This document shows positions 46,528 through 55,366 of a stretch of 64,000 nt of DNA, piece by piece. The notes beneath the pieces were generated by a model. That model ran no database searches. It worked only from the letters and a program-made list of their open reading frames with translations, and had not been told where the DNA came from. Every line of letters begins with the position of its first letter. The first letter of the stretch is position 1. The DNA is from Anaerobaca sp035448545 (GTDB lineage Bacteria > Planctomycetota > Phycisphaerae > Sedimentisphaerales > Anaerobacaceae): contig DAOTJE010000016.1 in assembly GCA_035448545.1 (NCBI GenBank), forward strand, positions 1 to 64,000, in the 5' to 3' direction. The position numbers were made by a program, and so were the translations under genes.

Positions 46528-46655
46528 CACCCTGTCCTTTCCTCGGTCAGCGCCTCAGGCAGCGTCCGCCGGCTCAGCCAGGGGCCCGACAACGGAGCCA
46601 CTTTTACCCTCCGGCACCGGCCCCTGCCCCGACCGTCACCCGCCGTGCTATGTAC

Positions 46656-46684
46656 TTGACAACTATAGAATTATCTCATTTATA
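46656..46684 (+). promoter_or_regulatory. Candidate promoter with no downstream protein gene
   Basis: Perfect TTGACA at 46656, 17-bp spacer, TTTATA at 46679 (an overlapping TTATAG also fits). No plausible CDS follows within 800 bases on this strand. Confidence 0.55.
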
Positions 46685-46691
46685 GGACCTT

Positions 46692-46957
46692 ATGTCAAAA
46701 GATTCCGTCGCAAACAGACACCGTGCGGCGAAGACCTCGAATCCCGACTTGGCCGATAGACTTTCAACGTCTCGCAAGAGGAAAAAGGGGGAGCACCGCC
46801 GATGAAGGCCGCGAAGTGGTAGGCGCCCCTTCGGAGCCGAGTGGGATTCAGGCGGTGCTCCAAGTGACTCGGTCCACCTCGCGCCGTTCCACGTGTACAG
46901 GCGTGCACGTGGCGTGGATGTGGATGCGTATTTCTTCGCTTGCGCTCTTTTTTTTTG
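46692..46957 (+). ncRNA. Candidate structured RNA
   Basis: The promoter at 46656 would start a transcript containing an 11-bp perfect stem (GGAGCACCGCC 46790-46800 with GGCGGTGCTCC 46851-46861) enclosing 50 bases, then a CCACGTG...CACGTGG hairpin (around 46889-46914), and a 5-bp hairpin GCGTA/TGCGC immediately before a run of nine T (46948-46956), a plausible intrinsic terminator. About 265 bases. Not tRNA, tmRNA, 4.5S, RNase P or a riboswitch class that I recognise. Frames give low-quality translations. Low-moderate confidence that it is transcribed. Confidence 0.4.
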
Positions 46958-47347
46958 AAGCCGCGGCGTACCGTCTCAATGACGCGGCGCCGGTCAAACC
47001 AGGAACACGCAGGCAAACTGGTCAAGGCTCTCGTTCGCCCCAAGCTGGCATTCTGCGCAGCTCGCGACAGGAAGGAAAGCCTCACGGGAATCTACCCTTG
47101 TCTCCGTGTTTCGCTGTCCCTGACACGGTCAGATTCTTCTCGAAAATGGGCTCAAGAAAACTCGTGCGTCTGGCCGATGCCAAAGAAGGAAAAAGTTCAG
47201 AACGGTGGCTCGAAGCTGAAGACCAGCAAGGTCCTCTTAGCCAGAACCGGCATCGTCGATCTACTCTTGCATGCCTGTTGCATCCAACGCCGGACGAAGC
47301 ACGGGGCGGTTAGGAACAAAAGGAGAGAGCCACGAATAACTTAGTCG
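46958..47347. other. Intergenic, no gene seen
   Basis: About 390 bases with low-quality frames on both strands; the longest run of plus-strand coding near 47130-47340 has no family signature. I see nothing to assign. Confidence 0.4.
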
Positions 47348-47434
47348 GGCCCCTGTGAGAGCAGCAGGCGGGTATTTCGTGTAACGTGACACACGCACTG
47401 GCAAATACCTTCGTGTCCTGCTGCGACAGGGGCC
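47348..47434. ncRNA. 87-base stacked-stem structured element
   Basis: Three perfectly complementary arms nested in order: GGCCCCTGT (47348) with ACAGGGGCC (47426), GCAGCAGG (47361) with CCTGCTGC (47417), and GTATTT (47372) with AAATAC (47403). Short internal loops separate them and a 25-base terminal loop closes the structure. It lies just after the glycosyltransferase stop, so on the minus strand it could be a 3'-UTR stabiliser or terminator, but no T run follows. It could equally be a mobile palindromic remnant. Confidence 0.4.
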
Positions 47435-47481
47435 TTCTTCTTGCGCCTCTCGGACCCCTCGGGCCATCACACCACAGACTT

Positions 47482-48651
47482 CTACAACGCCCGCTTTGCC
47501 AATACCCGATCGTAGAATGCGGTCGTTTGCGCCGCGATCCTGGTGTGCGAAAGCTCCCGCACGGCCCAGCTTCGCGCGGCGTCGCCAAGCCGACGTCGTG
47601 TGTCCGGGTGTTCGATGAGATCGCCAAGGATCGCGGCCAGCACGCGGGGGTCAGCCGTCGGGGTGACAATGCCCGTTTCGCCGTCGCGAAGGTGGATCGA
47701 TTCGCCCGGCTTGGTGAAGCCGGCGGAGACGACGCACAGACCGCAACTCATGGCCTCATACATGACCGATCCGCCCGACAGACTCACCAGCACATCGAGT
47801 GAGTTCAGCACATCGGGCATATCATCCCTGCGGCCGAGGAGGACGAGTTGGCCGTTCAAATCACCGGTCTGTGCCAGACGATTCACTTCGGCACCGTAGG
47901 CGCGGTCGCGGACCTCCCCGACGAGCACGAAGCGCACCTGCCGGCCCCAACGGCGTCTCACTTCCAGCGCCGTCCGGATGAACTCCAGTTGCCGCTTGGC
48001 CGGCTCAATGCGACCGACCAGACCGATACAAAGCACAGGACCGTCTCCGGGGCAGCCGGACAATTCCGCCAGGCGGTTCTTCGAGGGCCTGAACGAATCG
48101 ACGTCCACGGCACCCTCAATCTGAACGATCCGGTCCGCACGGATGTACGCACTCCGCAGGACGCGCGTGATCTTCGGCGAAATGGAAATCAGACCGGTCG
48201 CGGCGTACAACCGGTGTTTCCATATCCCCCGCCACGTCACGGGTCCGCGTACATGGACGATCGAAGGAACCGGCAAGCGCCACCGCAGCCAGTTCACGTA
48301 ATTGCCCAGCCACATGTCGGATGCGTGGAGGCAGGCAGGTGCTATCGATCGGGCAAACGCCACAAGCCTTTCGGCGTCCCGATACCGGTGAACGACGTGA
48401 CGAGGTTTCCGCCAGGGACGCAGCGACAGCACCTCGGTACGAATGCCGGCCGAGCGCAACTGGTCCACGATCTGGCCTTCCGTCGTGCAGACCACGGTCG
48501 GCTCATAGGAGGCATCGAGGCCTTTCAGAAGCAGCAAGAGCTGGCGATGACTGCCGCCGATATTGCCGCCTTTGGACAGATACAGGATTCTTCTGGCAAC
48601 GATAGCAGTTCCCTTCTGTGGCCCACGAATCCATGAAAGACAGGCCGGCAT
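47482..48651 (-). CDS. Glycosyltransferase (GT1/GT4 fold)
   Basis: 389 residues, GT-B type. N-terminal GGNIGGSHRQL, C-terminal sugar-nucleotide-binding domain with GLVGRIEPAKRQLEFIRTA and the motif SGGSVMYEAMSCGLCVVSAGF (E-x7-E equivalent). No signal or membrane segment. It probably builds a polysaccharide or glycolipid. Divergent from the ATP-grasp gene with 198 bases between. The start ATG 48651 has no clear RBS. Confidence 0.82.
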   Translation of the reverse strand: MPACLSWIRGPQKGTAIVARRILYLSKGGNIGGSHRQLLLLLKGLDASYEPTVVCTTEGQIVDQLRSAGIRTEVLSLRPWRKPRHVVHRYRDAERLVAFARSIAPACLHASDMWLGNYVNWLRWRLPVPSIVHVRGPVTWRGIWKHRLYAATGLISISPKITRVLRSAYIRADRIVQIEGAVDVDSFRPSKNRLAELSGCPGDGPVLCIGLVGRIEPAKRQLEFIRTALEVRRRWGRQVRFVLVGEVRDRAYGAEVNRLAQTGDLNGQLVLLGRRDDMPDVLNSLDVLVSLSGGSVMYEAMSCGLCVVSAGFTKPGESIHLRDGETGIVTPTADPRVLAAILGDLIEHPDTRRRLGDAARSWAVRELSHTRIAAQTTAFYDRVLAKRAL

Positions 48652-48849
48652 TCTACCGCAGTCTGGACCGGATTGCCATCACCTGCCGCAGCATCTGCAA
48701 ATCCACGGCCGAAGGAGCCCCCGGGAGCCTGCCGATGACGCAGGTTCGACTCGATGGAAGCGCATGGACGCCTGTGATATACGCCACTATACTGTGTCCG
48801 ACAGAACAGTACGGACCGCCACGGTGCGGCGCCATGACTTGTGGTTTCT

Positions 48850-49989
48850 ATGCGTAGAAAACTGCGAGAGGAAGTACGGGAAATCGTCCGTCTTGCGAAG
48901 CACGCATGCCGCGCTTCGTCGGCATATCACGCCGGTACGATCACGCTGTTCGCACGTGCCGTCTCTCTCTGTCGCAAGCACCAGTTCACGGGAGAGGAAG
49001 CGTTTCGACTGGGGCTTTTTGACCCGGACCTTCGACCGGACGATTGCAACCGCTACTGTAGCAGGAAGCGCATGACGAAGATCCAGAGGTCCCTCAACCC
49101 TCCTTCGTTGGAGCCGTTGCTGCGCAACAAGGCCATCTTCTACCGGTTCTGCCTGGCCCAGAACATTCCTGTGCCGGCGCTGTACGCGATCGGCTTCGGA
49201 CAGGCAAGTAACTGGACGCACCTCGGGTGGATTCCCGGCGGAACCGAACAGTGGCTGGCCTTCGTGGAGCGCGAGCTGCCCGTCGAGTTCGTTGTCAAAC
49301 CAGTGGAAGGCGCGTTCGGCCAGGGCGTTCGCCTGTTCCGTCGACAGAACGGCCGATTTACAGACGCGGCCGGCGCCGAGTACTCTGCCGCTGCGATCTG
49401 GGAGTTCCTGCGCAACAGCTATCGTAAAGGCTTTCTGATCCAGGAGCGCCTCCGCAATCACCCACGACTGCTGGAGCTGACCGGCGTGGAGTACCTTCAG
49501 ACGGTGCGCCTGACCACTCTGGTGGGGGCAGATCAGCAGGCTCACGTGATCCATGCCCACCTGAAACTGATCACCGGATCGAATGTCACCGACAATTTCG
49601 ACGGCGGACTGACCGGCAATCTCCAGGCCCGTGTCGATCTTCAGAATGGTCGGCTGATTCGTCCGGTCACAGCCTCAGCGAATACACCCGGGTACATCCT
49701 GCTGCAGCGACACCCCAATACCGGACAGGACCTCGAAGGTTTTCCCGTGCCGCTCTGGGCCCAGGCGACGGACCTGGTGCGCCGGGCCGCTCTGCGATTC
49801 CTGCCCGTGCGAACCATCGGGTGGGACGTCGCGCTGACCCCCGCCGGGGCGGTGATCGTCGAAGGGAACATCTGGTGGGACCCCTCCAACCAGCATCAGA
49901 ACCTGCACACCGTCTTGCAGACTATCCGCGACCTCTGCCCGTCTGCAATGCAACCGGTGCCGGAGCCCAGCGCCGGACGGCGCGCATGA
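48850..49989 (+). CDS. Sugar-transfer-associated ATP-grasp protein
   Basis: 379 residues. Matches the ATP-grasp family found in polysaccharide loci (ATPgrasp_ST): LLRNKAIFYRFC, VEFVVKPVEGAFGQGVRLF (ATP-binding lysine and glycine loop), FLIQERLRNHP, and VRTIGWDVALTPAGAVIVEGN (metal-binding E/N near the end). The reaction for this family is unproven; a ligase-type amide or ester linkage is inferred. Start ATG 48850; a GTG at 48841 is the alternative. Pairs with the divergent glycosyltransferase. Confidence 0.82.
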   Translation: MRRKLREEVREIVRLAKHACRASSAYHAGTITLFARAVSLCRKHQFTGEEAFRLGLFDPDLRPDDCNRYCSRKRMTKIQRSLNPPSLEPLLRNKAIFYRFCLAQNIPVPALYAIGFGQASNWTHLGWIPGGTEQWLAFVERELPVEFVVKPVEGAFGQGVRLFRRQNGRFTDAAGAEYSAAAIWEFLRNSYRKGFLIQERLRNHPRLLELTGVEYLQTVRLTTLVGADQQAHVIHAHLKLITGSNVTDNFDGGLTGNLQARVDLQNGRLIRPVTASANTPGYILLQRHPNTGQDLEGFPVPLWAQATDLVRRAALRFLPVRTIGWDVALTPAGAVIVEGNIWWDPSNQHQNLHTVLQTIRDLCPSAMQPVPEPSAGRRA

Positions 49990-50106
49990 AAAAGATCCGA
50001 CCGGCCTTTGCAGGCTGCCGCGACAGTTGGTACAATCTCGTTCAGACCCAAAGTGGTCCCATCTTGTTCCCCACGGACGAAAACACGGTTCCAAGGGAGG
50101 CCTGTC

Positions 50107-51477
50107 ATGAACGGCAAACGCATCAATCGACGGACATTTCTCAAGACCACGGCCACCGGCGCGCTGGCCTTCCCGATGCTCGTACGGTCTTCCGCCCTGG
50201 GCAAAGCCGGAACCGTCGCGCCCAGCGAACGCGTGACGATGGGGTTTATCGGCGTCGGCGGCATGGGCACCAACAACATGCGGGCCTTCCTCGCCCAACC
50301 TGATGTGCAGGTGCTGGCGGTCTGCGATCCCGTCCGGGCCAGTGACGAATACGGACACTGGTACAAGAAGGGCTGGAACGGAGCCTGGTTCGGCCGCGAG
50401 CCGGCGGCCAAGATCGTCGAGGACGACTACAGCCACAAGGCCGGCTCGGGCCAGTACAAAGGGTGTGCCGCGTACGTGGATTTCCGCGACCTGATCGCGC
50501 GGGACGACATCGACGCGGTGTGTATCGCCACGCCCGACCACTGGCACGCCATCTGCGCGATCCAGGCGGCCGCGGCGGGCAAAGACATCTACTGCGAGAA
50601 GCCCATGACTCTGACCATCGCCGAGGGCCGGGCGGTGGCCGAGGCGGTTCGACAATACAACGTCGTCTTCCAGACCGGCACCCAACGCCGGTCGAGCCAG
50701 TTGTACCGTTTCGTCTGCGAGGTGGTCCGCAATGGGCGGATCGGCAAGCTCCAGAGGGCTCTGGTTGCGATCGGGCCGAACAACAAGCAGGCGCCGCCGA
50801 GCGACTGGCAGCCAATGCCCGTGCCCGAGTGGCTGGATTATGAGATGTGGCTCGGGCCGGCGCCATGGGCCCCCTATCACAAGGACCGCTGCCTTTACAC
50901 GTTCCGCTTCGGCGCCGACTATTCCGGCGGGCAGACCACTAACCTCGGCGCGCACGGGATCGACATCGTCCAGTGGGCCAACGGCACCGACGACACGGGG
51001 CCGGTCGAAATCGAGGATCTGGGCGGCGAATTTCCTACCGACGGCCTGTTCACCACCGCCACCAAGGTCCACTTCCGCGCCCGCTATGCCAACGGCGCCG
51101 AGCTGGTCTGCAAAACGCAGGAGGACGAGATCTACCGCTTCGAAGGAACGGAGGGCTGGATCCAGGTCCCGACCTATTCCGACGAGATCACCTGCCAGCC
51201 CGAATCGCTGAAGACCACCGTGATCGGCCCGGACGAGATTCACCTCTACGAGAGCAACGATCACCACCGCAACTTTGTGGACTGCATCAAGACGCGCGGC
51301 CAGACCGCCGCTCCGGTCGAGGTCGGCCATCGCTCGGTGACGATCTGCCACCTGGGCAACATCGCCATGCAGCTCAAGAGCAGGCTCCACTGGGACCCGG
51401 TGAACGAACGTTTTGCCGACAGCCACGAGGCGAACACGTTGCTCTCGAGAGCGATGCGAAGCCCCTGGCACCTGTAG
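50107..51477 (+). CDS. TAT-exported Gfo/Idh/MocA oxidoreductase
   Basis: 456 residues. A twin-arginine signal (NRRTFLKTTA) precedes a Rossmann domain (MGFIGVGGMGTNN) and the catalytic motif EKP (YCEKPMTL) with DHWHA before it. The C-terminal domain carries the conserved G-x-H-x-x-D (GAHGIDIVQW). Such proteins oxidise or reduce sugar derivatives with NAD(P). RBS GGGAGG before ATG 50107. First gene of a three-gene set with a LamG protein and an aldo-keto reductase. Closely similar to the partial gene at 62943 (shared MRSPWHL end). Confidence 0.93.
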   Translation: MNGKRINRRTFLKTTATGALAFPMLVRSSALGKAGTVAPSERVTMGFIGVGGMGTNNMRAFLAQPDVQVLAVCDPVRASDEYGHWYKKGWNGAWFGREPAAKIVEDDYSHKAGSGQYKGCAAYVDFRDLIARDDIDAVCIATPDHWHAICAIQAAAAGKDIYCEKPMTLTIAEGRAVAEAVRQYNVVFQTGTQRRSSQLYRFVCEVVRNGRIGKLQRALVAIGPNNKQAPPSDWQPMPVPEWLDYEMWLGPAPWAPYHKDRCLYTFRFGADYSGGQTTNLGAHGIDIVQWANGTDDTGPVEIEDLGGEFPTDGLFTTATKVHFRARYANGAELVCKTQEDEIYRFEGTEGWIQVPTYSDEITCQPESLKTTVIGPDEIHLYESNDHHRNFVDCIKTRGQTAAPVEVGHRSVTICHLGNIAMQLKSRLHWDPVNERFADSHEANTLLSRAMRSPWHL

Positions 51478-51502
51478 CAAGAACGAAGTTGGGAGGAAAG
51501 CT

Positions 51503-52264
51503 ATGGATCGCAAGGGTGTCCACATGTGTTCGGCCCTCTTGCTGGGCATCTTCCTGACCTGCAATGGCTTGGCGGCTCAAGACGATGATCCGATCACGCT
51601 GGATACGGACCCCAATCTTGCGGCATGGTGGAAGTTCGACGAGACCGCCGGCAAGATAGCGGCCGATGCGTCGAAGCATGAGAGAGTCGCCGCATTCACA
51701 GCGGAGCTGTCGTTCGACAAGAATTCCGCCGCCGGCCGAATCGGCCAGGCGGTCCGCCTCGACGGAGGGGAAGGCTATCTCACTGTGACCAAGTACAAGG
51801 GCATCGGCGGAACACGGCCTCGGACGCTCGCAGCCTGGATCAAGACGGCAACGGCTTCGGGAGAGATCGTCTCCTGGGGCGCCGTCGACTTCGGCAAGAT
51901 GTGGACGTTGGGCTTCATCCGCGGCCGCGTGGGCGTCACGCCTCACGGCGGGTACCTGTACATGAACGCCGAGACCCATGACGACCGATGGCATCACGTC
52001 GCGGTTGTGGTCCGGCAGGCGGAAACGCCCAACCTGTACGACGATGTGACGCTCTATCTGGACGGCCAGGTCGCCGTCATCCACGACATAGGGCTTCTGG
52101 ACCTCTGGCCCATCGATACGGGCGATGAGCTCGACGTCCGGATCGGGCGGAACTTCAAGGGGCTGATCGACGATCTGCGGATCTACAGCCGCGTTCTATC
52201 GGAAGACGAGATTCACGCTCTTTTCACGCTGGACACCAGCCGTCCATTGACCCGGTCTCGATAG
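51503..52264 (+). CDS. Secreted LamG-domain protein
   Basis: 253 residues: signal peptide (1-23, MCSALLLGIFLTCNGLAAQ) and a LamG/concanavalin-like sandwich with AAWWKFDETAG, VRLDGGEGYLTV, WHHVAVVV, LYLDGQV, and LIDDLRIYSRVLS, the usual planctomycete arrangement. Probably binds a carbohydrate. 25 bases after the oxidoreductase and 14 before the aldo-keto reductase, so in the same operon. Confidence 0.9.
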   Translation: MDRKGVHMCSALLLGIFLTCNGLAAQDDDPITLDTDPNLAAWWKFDETAGKIAADASKHERVAAFTAELSFDKNSAAGRIGQAVRLDGGEGYLTVTKYKGIGGTRPRTLAAWIKTATASGEIVSWGAVDFGKMWTLGFIRGRVGVTPHGGYLYMNAETHDDRWHHVAVVVRQAETPNLYDDVTLYLDGQVAVIHDIGLLDLWPIDTGDELDVRIGRNFKGLIDDLRIYSRVLSEDEIHALFTLDTSRPLTRSR

Positions 52265-52278
52265 CAAAGGGGACAGAC

Positions 52279-53289
52279 ATGGAAAACGCACGACAGACAC
52301 GACGCCAGTTCATGCGCGATACGGCCGCCGCCATAGCGGGCCTCGCGGTCGGCCTCGGCGCCGCCGGCCAAGCGGCAAAAGCGGCCGAGGACACCACCGA
52401 CACGTCCAGGATTCTCAGCTACCATCCCGACATGGAGTACCGCCGGCTCGGCAAGACCAATATCATGGTCTCCGCGGTCGGTCTCGGAGGACACTCGCGC
52501 ACCAACGACCGGGAACGCGCCGACATCATCCGCCGGTGTATGGACATGGGCATCAACTACATCGACGCCTGCTGGGACAACGAGGTCAAGCGGGATGCCA
52601 AGGCGCTCAAGGGACGGCGCGACAAGGTGTACCTGGCGCTGTCGCACGGCGCCAAGGAGGTGCGCAACGAGGACTTCCGCACGTCGAAGAAGCTCCTCGA
52701 ATCGCTCGATGAGCTGCTGCGAGACTCGGACCAGGACTACACCGATCTGTGGCGGATCACCTGCCTGGAGCCGGGCGGCCGGCACACGTTCGACACGGCC
52801 TGCGAGATCGTCGACGCTCTGGAAAAGGCCAAGAAGCAGGGCAAGGCCCGCTTCATCGGGTTTTCCTCGCACGACCGGCGCTGGATTCAGTTCATGATCG
52901 AGTACTTCCCGCAGATCGAAGTGGTCTGCTTTCCCTTCACCACGATGACGAAGAAGGCCCCGCAGGACAGTCTCTTCGATGCATTGAAGCAACGTGATGT
53001 CGGCGCGTTCGGGATCAAACCGTTCGCCGCCGCGTCCCTGTTCACCGGCGATGCGGAACAGGACAACCGCCGGGGTCGCCTGGCGCTGCGCTACATCCTG
53101 CACACCAACACCGTCATTCCCATCCCGGGGATCAACCGCATGGAGGAGTTGGACAACGTTATCAAGGCCGTCTCGGAACGGCGACAGTTGGACGTGCAGG
53201 AGAAAGCGGAACTGGAAACCGTCGGCCGGCAGACCTTCGCCAAGCTGCCGAATCACTACCAGTGGCTCAAGAACTGGCAGTACGTCTGA
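52279..53289 (+). CDS. TAT-exported aldo-keto reductase-like protein, degenerate active site
   Basis: 336 residues. Twin-arginine signal (TRRQFMRD) and an aldo-keto reductase barrel: YRRLGKTNIMVSAVGLGG, DMGINYIDACWDNE, KKQGKARFIGFSSH, FGIKPFAAASL and VIPIPGINRMEEL. Of the tetrad Asp-Tyr-Lys-His only Asp is preserved: the Tyr position falls in CWDNE, Lys (normally I-A-T-K) reads LALSHG, and the His of the Y-x-D-L-x-x-x-H motif reads YTDLWRIT. The barrel is kept but classic reductase chemistry is unlikely. Last gene of the three-gene set. Confidence 0.85.
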   Translation: MENARQTRRQFMRDTAAAIAGLAVGLGAAGQAAKAAEDTTDTSRILSYHPDMEYRRLGKTNIMVSAVGLGGHSRTNDRERADIIRRCMDMGINYIDACWDNEVKRDAKALKGRRDKVYLALSHGAKEVRNEDFRTSKKLLESLDELLRDSDQDYTDLWRITCLEPGGRHTFDTACEIVDALEKAKKQGKARFIGFSSHDRRWIQFMIEYFPQIEVVCFPFTTMTKKAPQDSLFDALKQRDVGAFGIKPFAAASLFTGDAEQDNRRGRLALRYILHTNTVIPIPGINRMEELDNVIKAVSERRQLDVQEKAELETVGRQTFAKLPNHYQWLKNWQYV

Positions 53290-53331
53290 CCAACACCCCC
53301 GGCGCTGCGCCGACGGAAACCGGAGACACGG

Positions 53332-53919
53332 ATGCCCCAGATCATCACGTCAAGACACCTCGGACCAACAGCCCGTCTTGCCATCGGCGCCTTGGCTGCC
53401 ATTCTCGCGGCTGCCCAAGGTTGTGAACGGACGGCCCGCGTACCCCCTCCTCAAACGAACGTCGCGGCCCCCACACCGGCCGGACAATCGTCCGCACCCG
53501 CTCACGAACCCCTGCTGCTAGACGACGAGCCGCTGCTGTTGCTCGACGAAGGACCCGCGACGACCACGTCGGACCAACCGGCGGCCAACAATAGTCGCTG
53601 CTTCGTCTGCCACGCCAACTACCTCGACGAGAAGATCGCGCGCACTCATGCCCGCGCGGGGATCGGCTGCGCCACATGTCACGGCGCCAGCGATGCGCAC
53701 ATCGCCGACGAATCATGGGCTTCCGGCGGCAACGGCACCGCGCCCGATATCATGTTCCCGAAGGAGCGGGTCAACCCATCGTGTATGGCCTGCCATCCCA
53801 AGGACAAGATCGATACAACCGAGCACAAGCCGCTCTTCGCCGATAGCGCACAGCACACGCTCTGCACAGACTGCCACGGCAACCACCGCCTGCCCATGCG
53901 CCGAAGTAGCTGGAAGTGA
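53332..53919 (+). CDS. Tetraheme c-type cytochrome, lipoprotein-like
   Basis: 195 residues. Signal peptide with a lipobox-like AAQGC (Cys about 31), a Pro/Ala-rich linker, then four CxxCH heme-binding sites: CFVCH, CATCH, CMACH, CTDCH, with extra His for bis-His ligation (THAR, HGAS, HTLC). Inferred role: periplasmic electron transfer, possibly to a reductase not seen here. The context gives no partner. Follows the aldo-keto reductase by 42 bases; could be its operon or separate. Confidence 0.85.
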   Translation: MPQIITSRHLGPTARLAIGALAAILAAAQGCERTARVPPPQTNVAAPTPAGQSSAPAHEPLLLDDEPLLLLDEGPATTTSDQPAANNSRCFVCHANYLDEKIARTHARAGIGCATCHGASDAHIADESWASGGNGTAPDIMFPKERVNPSCMACHPKDKIDTTEHKPLFADSAQHTLCTDCHGNHRLPMRRSSWK

Positions 53920-54080
53920 GAAGCCGCAACCCGGCTGTGGTACGACCTCTCGTCCCTGGTTGTGAAAAGCCCAGTTGATAGGGGTGTTTTCCAGAACCAC
54001 CACACCCATCACAGCGTAAAGTTCCTGCTGGTGCGAACTTGCGCGGGCGGAAAAAAATCCCCTACTCTGTAAGAAAGTGC

Positions 54081-54109
54081 TTGCCAAAAAGGAGTACCTA
54101 CAATATAGT
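54081..54109 (+). promoter_or_regulatory. Promoter of the Fur-family gene and downstream genes
   Basis: TTGCCA at 54081 and TATAGT at 54104 with a 17-bp spacer. The palindrome at 54091-54118 covers the spacer and -10. Confidence 0.65.
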
Positions 54110-54118
54110 AGCTACTCC
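54091..54118. promoter_or_regulatory. 28-bp palindromic operator
   Basis: GGAGTA-C-CTAC-AATATA-GTAG-C-TACTCC: arms pair perfectly except for one C:C at the symmetric position. It overlaps the -10 element upstream of the Fur-family gene and thus is the likely autoregulatory binding site. It does not match the E. coli Fur box or the Bacillus PerR box, so it would be a divergent operator. Confidence 0.75.
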
Positions 54119-54179
54119 TAATATACTTAGGTGAGTCGATGGCGTAACAGGAGCAGGCAAGTGTTCGCAGGGATCCTGC

Positions 54180-54647
54180 ATGAGTGGAACCCCGGATACG
54201 ACTGACGGCAAAGAGATTACGCAGAAGATGGATGCGTTTCGGGCCAGATGTCACGAGGCGGGGCTGAAAGTAACGCCTCAGCGGATAGCGGTCTACGAGG
54301 CCCTTTTGGAGACGGACGAGCATCCGTCGGCGGAGATGGTCTTCCGGCGGGTGCGCCGAGTCCATCCCAACATCTCGCTCGACACGGTCAACCGGACGCT
54401 CCTGACGCTCAGCGAGATCGGCGCGGCGTTCATCGTCGAAGGCTCCGGCGACGCCAAACGATTTGACCCCAATCTGGGCAACCATCAGCACCTCAAATGT
54501 GTCCGGTGCAAGAGAATTGTGGATTTCCACTACGAACCGTTCGACAGAATCGCCGTACCGGAGAATCTGACGGGTGGGTTCACCGTACTGAGAACGACCG
54601 TGTGCGTCGAAGGTTTGTGCGACCGATGTCGCCTCCCGGAGTCGTGA
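54180..54647 (+). CDS. Fur-family metalloregulator, probably PerR-like
   Basis: 155 residues. Winged-helix DNA-binding domain (GLKVTPQRIAVYEALLE, HPSAEMVFRRVRRVHPNISLDTVNRTLLTL) and dimerisation domain with a HQHLKC metal segment and two CxxC pairs (CVRC, CDRC) for structural zinc. The genes downstream (rubrerythrin, Tpx, flavodiiron) argue for peroxide sensing (PerR) rather than iron uptake, but the Fur-type sensor residues do not settle it. Likely represses its own operon through the adjacent palindrome. Confidence 0.9.
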   Translation: MSGTPDTTDGKEITQKMDAFRARCHEAGLKVTPQRIAVYEALLETDEHPSAEMVFRRVRRVHPNISLDTVNRTLLTLSEIGAAFIVEGSGDAKRFDPNLGNHQHLKCVRCKRIVDFHYEPFDRIAVPENLTGGFTVLRTTVCVEGLCDRCRLPES

Positions 54648-54705
54648 CGACGGGCGCTTGTCATAAATCCAGGTATATCAGCATTGTGTTCAAGGGAGGT
54701 ACCGA

Positions 54706-55278
54706 ATGAGTTTGAAGGGCACCCAGACGGAGAAGAACCTGCTGACCGCCTTTGCCGGCGAGTCGCAGGCGAGGAATCGTTACACCTATTACGCCGGCCA
54801 GGCCAAGAAGGAAGGCTACGAGCAGATCGCGGCCATTTTCGAAGAGACCGCCAACCAGGAGAAGGAGCACGCCAAGCGCCTGTTCAAATTCCTCGAAGGC
54901 GGCGAAGCTCAGATCCAGGCCAGCTTTCCCGCCGGCGTCATCGGAACGACGGTGGAGAACCTGAAGGAAGCGGCGGCCGGCGAGCACTACGAGACCACCG
55001 AGATGTACCCCGGCTTCGCCCAGGTCGCTCAGAAAGAAGGGTTCGTCGAAATCGCCGCGGTGTTCAAGATGATCGCCATAGCGGAGAAACGACATGAGGA
55101 CCGATACGTCAAGCTGGCGAAGAACATCACCGATGGCGCTGTGTTCAAACGCCCAACGCCCGTGCGCTGGGTGTGTCGAAACTGCGGCTACGTCCATGAG
55201 GGCCCCGATGCGCCGAAGGTCTGTCCGGCCTGTGCCCATCCCCAGGCCCATTTCGAGATCGAAGCGGTCAACTACTAA
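54706..55278 (+). CDS. rbr: Rubrerythrin
   Basis: Peroxide reductase of anaerobes: a four-helix diiron domain (AGESQARNRYTYYA, ANQEKEHAKRLF, IAIAEKRHEDRYV) followed by a rubredoxin-like FeCys4 domain (CRNCGYVHEG, CPACAHP). 190 residues, normal. Electrons come from NAD(P)H via rubredoxin. RBS AGGGAGG. Second gene of the defence operon, 58 bases after the regulator. Confidence 0.96.
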   Translation: MSLKGTQTEKNLLTAFAGESQARNRYTYYAGQAKKEGYEQIAAIFEETANQEKEHAKRLFKFLEGGEAQIQASFPAGVIGTTVENLKEAAAGEHYETTEMYPGFAQVAQKEGFVEIAAVFKMIAIAEKRHEDRYVKLAKNITDGAVFKRPTPVRWVCRNCGYVHEGPDAPKVCPACAHPQAHFEIEAVNY

Positions 55279-55366
55279 GACCAGCACCCGCGCATGCCTG
55301 CTGATCTGGGCCGCCATGATCGCGGCAACCGGATGTGACGGCCCGCACGGGGCCAAGGAGACACCC

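Noticed and set aside
46690..47085. 131-codon minus-strand frame in the gene-free region
   Set aside because: Crosses the perfect stem at 46790-46861, has no RBS or domain; the structured-RNA reading explains the region better.
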